A stretch of 10,719 nt of DNA, taken from the NCBI GenBank assembly GCA_020062605.1, contig JAGUWA010000077.1, positions 1 through 10,719 on the forward strand, written 5' to 3'. Position numbers and translations under genes: made by a program. Under the pieces are notes generated by a model. That model did no database searches. It was not told the origin of the DNA and worked only from the letters and a program-made list of their open reading frames with translations. Positions 6,553 to 10,719 of the stretch are shown piece by piece. This DNA is from Parvibaculum sp. GTDB lineage: Bacteria; Pseudomonadota; Alphaproteobacteria; Parvibaculales; Parvibaculaceae. The first letter of the stretch is position 1, and each line of letters begins with the position of its first letter.

Positions 6553-7203
6553 TCAGACCGAATCTCCCACACGCGGCGAGGAATCGCCTCGCAGGGCGAT
6601 GATGGCGGCCTCGGTCCGGTTGCGCACGCCGAGCGCCTGCAGGATCGCGTTGACATGCAGCTTGACCGTCGCGATCGAGATGCCGAGTACCCGCGCAATT
6701 TCCTGGTTCGAGCGGCCCTTGCCAAGTTCCTGGAGCACTTCTCTCTGGCGAGGCGTAAGCTTGTCCTGCCCCGCACCAAGAAACGCCCTGGACGGCTCGG
6801 CGAACCCCTCCGCCTCGGCAGTCAGAAGGATATCCGGCACGTAGCGCCCGCCCATTTCAATCATCCGCAGCGCACTCTCGACAAGATTGACGCCCAGATT
6901 TTTGGGAATGAAGCCCGCAACACCGAGGTCCATGACTTCACGCACAAAGCCGGGCGAACTCTTGTCGCTGAACACGGCGACCCTGCCATTCGTCCTCGAC
7001 ACGAAGTCGCTCAACACTTCTGTGTTCGACAAAGCCCCGCTGCCGGCGTCAAAAAGGACGAGGTCCGCAAGGCCCGTATCTATCCCATTGAGTGGGCGCG
7101 GCCCTGCCGCCACCCTGATTTCCGCGCCGGAGTAAAGCCGCTTGGCAATCGAGGCCAGCCCCTCGCAAAAGACCGGTTGCTCGCCGACAATGAGAATACG
7201 CAT
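6553..7203 (-). CDS. NarL/LuxR-type response regulator with atypical receiver
   Basis: This 216-residue DNA-binding regulator has a receiver domain at 1-115 and a GerE/LuxR helix-turn-helix at about 149-204 (LTPRQREVLQELGKGRSNQEIARVLGISIATVKLHV). In the receiver the phospho-acceptor D52, the switch Ser79 and Lys101 are in place. The usual adjacent acidic pair after strand 1 is replaced by Gly7-Glu8-Gln9, so Mg2+ binding and phosphorylation may be weak or altered. The start at 7203 gives the canonical MRILIVGEQ receiver opening; an in-frame start farther up (7263) would only add basic low-complexity sequence. No histidine kinase is nearby. It heads the operon with the SNase-like and M48 genes and may control it, which is inference from position. 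Confidence 0.92.
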   Translation of the reverse strand: MRILIVGEQPVFCEGLASIAKRLYSGAEIRVAAGPRPLNGIDTGLADLVLFDAGSGALSNTEVLSDFVSRTNGRVAVFSDKSSPGFVREVMDLGVAGFIPKNLGVNLVESALRMIEMGGRYVPDILLTAEAEGFAEPSRAFLGAGQDKLTPRQREVLQELGKGRSNQEIARVLGISIATVKLHVNAILQALGVRNRTEAAIIALRGDSSPRVGDSV

Positions 7204-7253
7204 CAGGCACCCCGCCTTCCGGAAGGCGCGGCGCCCCTCTGTTCGTCTGGCGC

Positions 7254-7280
7254 TACGGCGCAATCTTTACGTGTTTCAAG
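7254..7280 (-). promoter_or_regulatory. Weak sigma-32-like promoter candidate for the minus-strand operon
   Basis: On the minus strand CTTGAAA (complement of 7274-7280) matches the heat-shock -35 box. It is followed after 13 bases by CGCCGTA, a poor match to the CCCCAT-type -10. It lies about 50 bases before the regulator start. The good -35 and the nearby rpoH make it worth recording, but the -10 is not convincing. Confidence 0.2.
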
Positions 7281-7376
7281 CGAGCTCATACAACCCGAGT
7301 CAACCTTGGAGCGTATCCGTAGATATTTAGGCCGAAGTGGAGATAGACGCAAAGAATGAAGTTTGCATTGGCCGCA

Positions 7377-7408
7377 TCCCGCCTGCAGGGAGCTATTGCA
7401 GTGCGGGA
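7377..7408. other. Hairpin in the gap between the response regulator and tRNA-Arg
   Basis: TCCCGCCTGCA (7377-7387) pairs with TGCAG-T-GCGGGA (7397-7408), eleven pairs with one bulged T and a 9-base loop. It lies between the divergent response-regulator start and the tRNA. No T run follows in either direction. A transcription-factor site or a structured leader are both possible. Otherwise the 268-base gap (7204-7471) shows no gene. Confidence 0.3.
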
Positions 7409-7471
7409 AGAGCTGACCTAGGTTTCGCAGCGCGACGGCCCGCTTTCGCGCGGTGTTGTGCGCATTTTTGA

Positions 7472-7548
7472 GACCCCGTAGCTCAGCTGGATAGAGCATC
7501 AGATTCCTAATCTGAGGGTCGCGCGTTCGAATCGCGCCGGGGTCACCA
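7472..7548 (+). tRNA. tRNA-Arg (anticodon CCU)
   Basis: The full cloverleaf is visible. The acceptor is GACCCCG (7472-7478) with CGGGGTC (7538-7544), and the D stem GCTC/GAGC. The anticodon stem TCAGA/TCTGA encloses loop TTCCTAA (7504-7510) with anticodon CCT at 7506-7508. The variable loop is GGGTC, and the T stem GCGCG/CGCGC has loop TTCGAAT. The discriminator is A7545 and CCA is encoded (7546-7548). It reads AGG codons. No clear intrinsic terminator follows: short inverted repeats at 7548-7589 and a GTTCA/TGAAC hairpin at 7593-7605 precede a run of five T only at 7619-7623. Confidence 0.98.
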
Positions 7549-7646
7549 CCTGCCGCGACCGCCGAAGACGCGCCCTGGCAGGTCGGCGGCGGGTTCAATC
7601 TGAACAAGGCTTGGTCCATTTTTCTCCTCCGGCACGACGTGAGGGT

Positions 7647-7675
7647 TTGGCGGCGTTCGGGCTAGGCTGTATAAC
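7647..7675 (+). promoter_or_regulatory. Sigma-70-type promoter upstream of the S24 repressor
   Basis: TTGGCG (7647-7652) and TATAAC (7670-7675) are separated by exactly 17 bases, four and five consensus matches. Transcription would begin near 7682 and the palindromic site would lie just downstream of it. A second possible promoter, TTGGTA (7680-7685) with TACAAA (7702-7707) 16 bases later, would have its -10 box inside the palindrome. Either arrangement suits autorepression. Confidence 0.5.
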
Positions 7676-7702
7676 TTTATTGGTACGCCACAAACCATCA
7701 AT

Positions 7703-7718
7703 ACAAAGATATCTTTGT
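7703..7718. promoter_or_regulatory. Palindromic operator candidate of the S24 repressor
   Basis: ACAAAGATATCTTTGT is a perfect 16-bp palindrome about 155 bases before the repressor ATG, in a locally AT-rich patch. CI-like XRE repressors bind such symmetric sites as dimers and usually control their own promoter. A related, weaker site CAAGAAATCTTG lies at 7728-7739. Its inverse with one change, GAAGATTTCTTG, lies at 7903-7914 inside the gene. The rest of the 323-base gap between tRNA and repressor (7549-7871) shows no gene on either strand. Confidence 0.55.
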
Positions 7719-7871
7719 GTATGTCAACAAGAAATCTTGGCTGATCCGCTTACGCCGACCGGCGTGCGAAACCACACATCCCGTCCTCGCTCGAGAAACC
7801 CCCGTTTTTTCGCGGATTTTGGCCAATTTTCCGGTGCACTCTTTCGTTTTTTCGACGGGCGGCCATAGCAT

Positions 7872-8594
7872 ATGAGTGTTGCCGAGCGCCTCACGCGAAT
7901 ACGAAGATTTCTTGGTCTCTCTCAGAAGGATATGGGCAAGCGAGTCGGCGTGTCCGGAACGACGTGGCAGAATTACGAACTGGAGAACGCTGCGCCGAAC
8001 GCCCATGTGCTTGCACATCTGTCGGGCGAGGGATTCGACATGAACTGGGTGCTGACCGGACAGGGCGAGATGCGGAAAAGCGCGGCGCCCGCTCGGAGGC
8101 AGGACCGGGGCTTCGCGGAACTGGCCCAACCCGAACTTGCGCGCGACCAGGCGGGCGACGCCCCGTCCCACATATTCGTACCGCGCTACGCGCTGCGCAT
8201 CGTCGAGGGAGCCGGCGGCACGCGCATGAGGATGGAGGAACGCTCGCTCCTCGACGCGATCGCCTTCCACCGGGACTTCATCGAGACCGAACTGAAGGCG
8301 GACCCGGCGCGCCTGCTCGCCGTGGAAATGCCGGACGATTCCATGATGCCGACTTTCTCCGCGGGCGACATACTGCTCGCCGACACCTCGGAGCCGAAAG
8401 CGCGCGGCGGCGGCATCTATGTTCTGACGATCGGCAGCACGCTTCTCGTGAGGCGGCTGCAGATGAAGATCGACGGCAGCGTCATCGTCTCGAGCGACAA
8501 CGCCACCCGCTACCCGCCGGAGGAAATCGGCAAGGACGATGCCGCCTCGCTGAACATCCTGGGACGCGTGATCTGGCGCAGCGGGCGGATGTGA
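7872..8594 (+). CDS. XRE/CI-like repressor with S24 (LexA-like) domain lacking the catalytic lysine
   Basis: This 240-residue protein has an XRE/phage-CI-type helix-turn-helix at about 1-66 (ERLTRIRRFLGLSQKDMGKRVGVSG, then FDMNWVLTGQGEM). A linker leads to an S24 peptidase-fold domain at about 100-240. The nucleophile Ser157 sits in DDSMMPT (usually GDSMxPT). The general-base Lys, expected in the VKRL motif after the IYVL strand, is Arg194 (LLVRRLQ). Self-cleavage as in LexA is therefore doubtful, although an Ala-Gly pair (114-115) exists. Such proteins bind operators as dimers; S24 homologues can also sense ligands or stress without cleavage. The ribosome site is weak (GGGCGG, 7857-7862). 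A GT9 gene follows after 13 bases, probably co-transcribed. The 16-bp palindrome upstream is the likely operator. Confidence 0.9.
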   Translation: MSVAERLTRIRRFLGLSQKDMGKRVGVSGTTWQNYELENAAPNAHVLAHLSGEGFDMNWVLTGQGEMRKSAAPARRQDRGFAELAQPELARDQAGDAPSHIFVPRYALRIVEGAGGTRMRMEERSLLDAIAFHRDFIETELKADPARLLAVEMPDDSMMPTFSAGDILLADTSEPKARGGGIYVLTIGSTLLVRRLQMKIDGSVIVSSDNATRYPPEEIGKDDAASLNILGRVIWRSGRM

Positions 8595-8607
8595 GCGAAC
8601 GCCGAAA

Positions 8608-9576
8608 ATGACCTCATCCTCCCCCGCCCCCTTCGCGAGCGACGCGAAACGCATTCTCGTCATCAAGCATGGCGCCTTCGGCGACGTGATCCAGGCGGAG
8701 GGCGCGCTGCGCGACATCCGCGAGAACCACCCGCACGCCTTCATCGCCGTGCTGACCATGCCCGCCTATCGCGCCATCCTCGCGCGCTGCCCGCATGTGG
8801 ACGAGGCGATCGTCGACGAACGCGCGCCGCGCTGGCGCATCGACCGGATGCTGGCACTGCGCGCGAAACTGCGCGCTCTCGATGTCGACATGGTCTACGA
8901 CCTGCAGAATTCGAAGCGCACCGCCTTCTATTTCAGATGGATGCTGAAGGATCGCCGCTGGTCCGGCACGGCGAAGGGATGCAGCCACCCGCACCGCGCG
9001 AAAGATCCGAAAAAGATCCGCACGCTCGACCGCCTCGCCGGACAGTTGGAAGATGCGGGCCTGGTGATCCGCCACACGCGCAAGCCCGACGTCTCATGGC
9101 TCGCCGACGATGTGAGCGGAATGCTCGCGGCAGCGGGCGTGACGGCACCCTATATCGTGCTCGTGCCCGGCTGCTCCGCGCGCCACCCGCAAAAGCGCTG
9201 GCCGCACTACGCGGAACTTGCGGCACGCCTGATCGCGGCGGGTGAGACGATCGTGACGGCGCCGGGCCCCGACGAGGTGGAACTCGCACGCGCCATTCCC
9301 GGCACCTGCATCGAAAAGACGAACTGGTCGGCGCTCGCAGGAATATTGAAGGGCGCGCGCTTCGTCATCGGCAACGACACGGGACCGAGCCACCTCGCCG
9401 CGCATATGGGCGTTGCAGGGCTTGCACTGTTCGGATCGCACATGCCGGCGGAACGCACGGGCATACTGACCGAGACCTTCGGCGCCATCGAGGTGGACGA
9501 CCTCGCCGCGCTACCCGTCGAGCGTGTGTTCGCCGAAACGGAACGCCGCCTCGCCGCTCACTCGAACTCGGTGTAG
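8608..9576 (+). CDS. Glycosyltransferase family 9 protein (ADP-heptose:LPS heptosyltransferase-like)
   Basis: This 322-residue GT-B glycosyltransferase is of family GT9 (WaaC/WaaF/WaaQ-like). The N-terminal Rossmann half starts at RILVIKHGAFGDVIQAEGAL (15-34), whose glycine-rich loop is typical. The C-terminal half has VPGCSARHPQKRWP (186-199) and the signature IGNDTGPSHLAA (254-265), where ADP-sugar binds. It should add a heptose or related sugar to lipopolysaccharide core on the cytoplasmic side of the inner membrane; the exact acceptor cannot be told. The start follows the repressor stop by 13 bases with no clear ribosome site, so coupling is likely. Its last 19 bases overlap the convergent DUF6165 gene, a partner seen near LPS genes. 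Confidence 0.93.
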   Translation: MTSSSPAPFASDAKRILVIKHGAFGDVIQAEGALRDIRENHPHAFIAVLTMPAYRAILARCPHVDEAIVDERAPRWRIDRMLALRAKLRALDVDMVYDLQNSKRTAFYFRWMLKDRRWSGTAKGCSHPHRAKDPKKIRTLDRLAGQLEDAGLVIRHTRKPDVSWLADDVSGMLAAAGVTAPYIVLVPGCSARHPQKRWPHYAELAARLIAAGETIVTAPGPDEVELARAIPGTCIEKTNWSALAGILKGARFVIGNDTGPSHLAAHMGVAGLALFGSHMPAERTGILTETFGAIEVDDLAALPVERVFAETERRLAAHSNSV

Positions 9577-9965
9577 GACTTCTCTTCGACGATCGCCGAA
9601 CCCGTGAGGAGATTGATCTCTTTCTTGATCGCGGCGCGCTTGTCGTTCTGCTTGTAGACGGAACGGGCGAGCTCGATGAATTTCGGCCCGAAATCCTTGT
9701 CCGCCTCGCACTGGCGAATGTCGTCCTCGATCACCCAGAGCGCCTCGTTGACCGCCTTCAGCTCGCCTTCGAGGCGGCGCATCTCCGCGCTGTCCTCGAT
9801 GTTTGCCTTGCGCGCCTCATCGAGCACGGTGAGTTCGTGCCGGACATTGGCAAGCTTTGCCGCATCCGACATCCGCTCCGACTTGATGCGCAGAATGGTG
9901 ATCTTGTCGATGAGCTCGCCCGGACCGACCTCGATCATGACAGGCTTGGCGTCTTTCTGTGACAT
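9558..9965 (-). CDS. DUF6165 family protein
   Basis: This is a 135-residue, mainly helical, charged cytoplasmic protein of the DUF6165 family. The opening PVMIEVGPGELIDKITILRI (8-27) and the ending KKEINLLTGS with a KSYTEFE-like tail are the family's usual ends. Long helices between about 28 and 116 (KLANVRHELTVLDEARK, LEGELKAVNEAL) suggest a coiled-coil bundle. Function is unknown, but members often sit beside glycosyltransferase genes, as here. The start at 9965 is supported by GGAG 5 bases upstream and the canonical N-terminus; a longer in-frame reading to 10172 would cover the promoter and is rejected. Its 3' end overlaps the GT9 3' end by 19 bp. Confidence 0.9.
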   Translation of the reverse strand: MSQKDAKPVMIEVGPGELIDKITILRIKSERMSDAAKLANVRHELTVLDEARKANIEDSAEMRRLEGELKAVNEALWVIEDDIRQCEADKDFGPKFIELARSVYKQNDKRAAIKKEINLLTGSAIVEEKSYTEFE

Positions 9966-9998
9966 GGAAGCTCCGGGCTTTGCGTGACGAATGAGCCT

Positions 9999-10028
9999 GC
10001 TATAGCGCAAGCGCCCCGGGCTTGTCAT
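9999..10028 (-). promoter_or_regulatory. Sigma-70-type promoter of the DUF6165 gene
   Basis: On the minus strand ATGACA (complement of 10023-10028) and TATAGC (complement of 9999-10004) lie 18 bases apart, matching five and four of six consensus positions. Transcription would start near 9990, about 25 bases before the ATG. The rest of the 160-base divergent gap holds no clear promoter for the PilZ-like gene on +. Confidence 0.5.
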
Positions 10029-10125
10029 CCGGCACGGCGCAAATGCGTTAACGGCATTCTCTGCTTGCGGGAGAGCCGCCCCGCGCCGAAGATTGGCGCG
10101 AAGCCGAACGAGCCACCGGAGGCCG

Positions 10126-10464
10126 ATGTCCCTGATCTCGAGACTGCTCGACCACCTGCGCGGAAGCGACATGCCCGAGGAGCGTCAGGCCGCGCGCGCC
10201 TCGGCACCCGTACTGATGGTCGACATCGGAGGCTATGCGCACAGGGCGCGCGACTGGTCGGCGGGCGGCGCCTGTATCGAAGGCTTCGCGGAAGCGGTTG
10301 CGATCGGCAACATCCTGAGCGGACAACTCTACTGGGCGGGCGACAATCGAAAGCTCGCCTTTGCCGCGGAGGTGATGCGCCTCGATCCCGCGGGCGCGCT
10401 GGCGCTGCGCTGGCTCGACCTGCCGCTCGCGATCCAGCAGGAAATGGAAGCGCATATCGGCTGA
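10126..10464 (+). CDS. PilZ-like domain protein (possible c-di-GMP receptor)
   Basis: This is a 112-residue soluble protein. It shows both PilZ signatures in the expected order: RQAAR (20-24) fits RxxxR, and DWSAGG (43-48) fits D/NxSxxG. They are followed by beta-strand-like stretches (GNILSGQLYWAG, FAAEVMRLDP, LALRWLDL), matching the PilZ barrel and its typical V-x-R-x-D and R-F-L-type strands. If it binds c-di-GMP it would be a single-domain receptor acting on a partner. The first 15 residues form a short amphipathic helix. The start at 10126 has GGAGG at 10118-10122; upstream in-frame residues lack support. The spacing between the two motifs (about 19 residues) is on the short side, so the family call is likely but not certain. 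Divergent from DUF6165. Confidence 0.65.
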   Translation: MSLISRLLDHLRGSDMPEERQAARASAPVLMVDIGGYAHRARDWSAGGACIEGFAEAVAIGNILSGQLYWAGDNRKLAFAAEVMRLDPAGALALRWLDLPLAIQQEMEAHIG

Positions 10465-10501
10465 GGCCGTCGCTGCGTCAGTTGCGCGCGCGGCCGACCG
10501 C

Positions 10502-10719
10502 GTGACGCTCAATCGCCCGGACGCGCTGAACGCGATGAACCCCGAACTCGTGGACGAGCTGCAGGACTATTTCGGCAAGCTCTACACGGATCATTCCGTG
10601 CGGGTCGTCGTTCTGAAAGGCGCGGGCCGCGCCTTCTGCGCAGGGCTCGACCTCAAGGACCGATCGAACCGCGACGACAGCGGCGCGAGCGGCAGCCCGC
10701 AGGCAGGGCTCGTCTCCCA
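10502..10719 (+). CDS. Crotonase (enoyl-CoA hydratase/isomerase) family protein, partial, start unclear
   Basis: The frame reaching the window edge reads VTLNRPDALNAMNPELVDEL, then VVVLKGAGRAFCAGLDLKD. This is the N-terminal crotonase fold with the TLNRP strand and the first oxyanion-hole segment (AFCAGLDL). Members hydrate or isomerise acyl-CoA thioesters, typically in fatty-acid breakdown; the substrate cannot be told from this fragment. The only usable start in this frame after the stop at 10373-10375 is GTG at 10502, without a Shine-Dalgarno. It would remove the 10-15 residues that usually precede TLNRP. An N-terminal deletion, a frameshift near 10465-10500, or a sequencing error could explain this. 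The coding identity is sure; the start is not. Confidence 0.8.
   Translation, partial: MTLNRPDALNAMNPELVDELQDYFGKLYTDHSVRVVVLKGAGRAFCAGLDLKDRSNRDDSGASGSPQAGLVS

Noticed and set aside
7203..7619. Minus-strand 138-residue ORF across the tRNA
   Set aside because: It reads the complement of tRNA-Arg (the AIRTRDPQIRN-type peptide is a familiar false ORF opposite tRNA genes) and lacks a ribosome site.
7472..7871. tRNA-Arg as an integration site of an element starting with the CI-like repressor
   Set aside because: No integrase and no second copy of the tRNA 3' end is visible in the window, and the following genes look chromosomal.

Overview
The window is GC-rich, densely packed chromosomal DNA from an alphaproteobacterium, most likely of the Hyphomicrobiales (Rhizobiales) type. 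The clues are the gene order helicase tail / S4-domain protein / 7Fe ferredoxin / CarD / RpoH, an RpoH2-like sigma factor with a GGAAC-type (EcfG-like) promoter, and a DUF6165 gene beside a family-9 glycosyltransferase. A Parvibaculum-like genus is possible, but that is a guess from gene content. There is no sign of a mobile element, CRISPR array or phage module beyond one CI-like repressor.

Left part (1-3067, all on +): the last codons of an upstream protein (probably a helicase), an Hsp15-like S4 RNA-binding protein, a TerB-family protein, the 7Fe ferredoxin FdxA, then a 512-base stretch with no recognised gene. That stretch carries hairpins, a possible promoter and three short ORFs with plausible ribosome sites that lead up to carD. 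CarD is unusual: about 180 residues of Lys/Ala/Pro-rich, histone-H1-like sequence precede an ordinary CarD domain. A very strong intrinsic terminator closes the region.

Middle (3068-7263): rpoH (RpoH2 type) on + has its own EcfG-like promoter, which fits general-stress control of a heat-shock or oxidative-stress sigma factor. It converges with a three-gene minus-strand operon: a NarL/LuxR-type response regulator with an altered acidic pocket, a secreted SNase-fold protein lacking two catalytic-site acids, and an M48 zinc metalloprotease lipoprotein. The last two act outside the cytoplasm, so an envelope quality-control or stress role is a reasonable inference.

Right part (7264-10719): tRNA-Arg(CCU) on +, then an AT-richer regulatory region with a perfect 16-bp palindrome. 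It leads to an XRE/S24 repressor whose catalytic lysine position is arginine, followed 13 bases later by a GT9 (heptosyltransferase-like) gene. The GT9 gene converges with, and overlaps by 19 bp, a DUF6165 gene on -. Divergent from DUF6165 is a small PilZ-like protein, followed by the start of a crotonase (enoyl-CoA hydratase/isomerase) cut by the window edge. The crotonase has no convincing start codon. The right half therefore looks like surface-polysaccharide functions under local repressor control and possibly c-di-GMP sensing.
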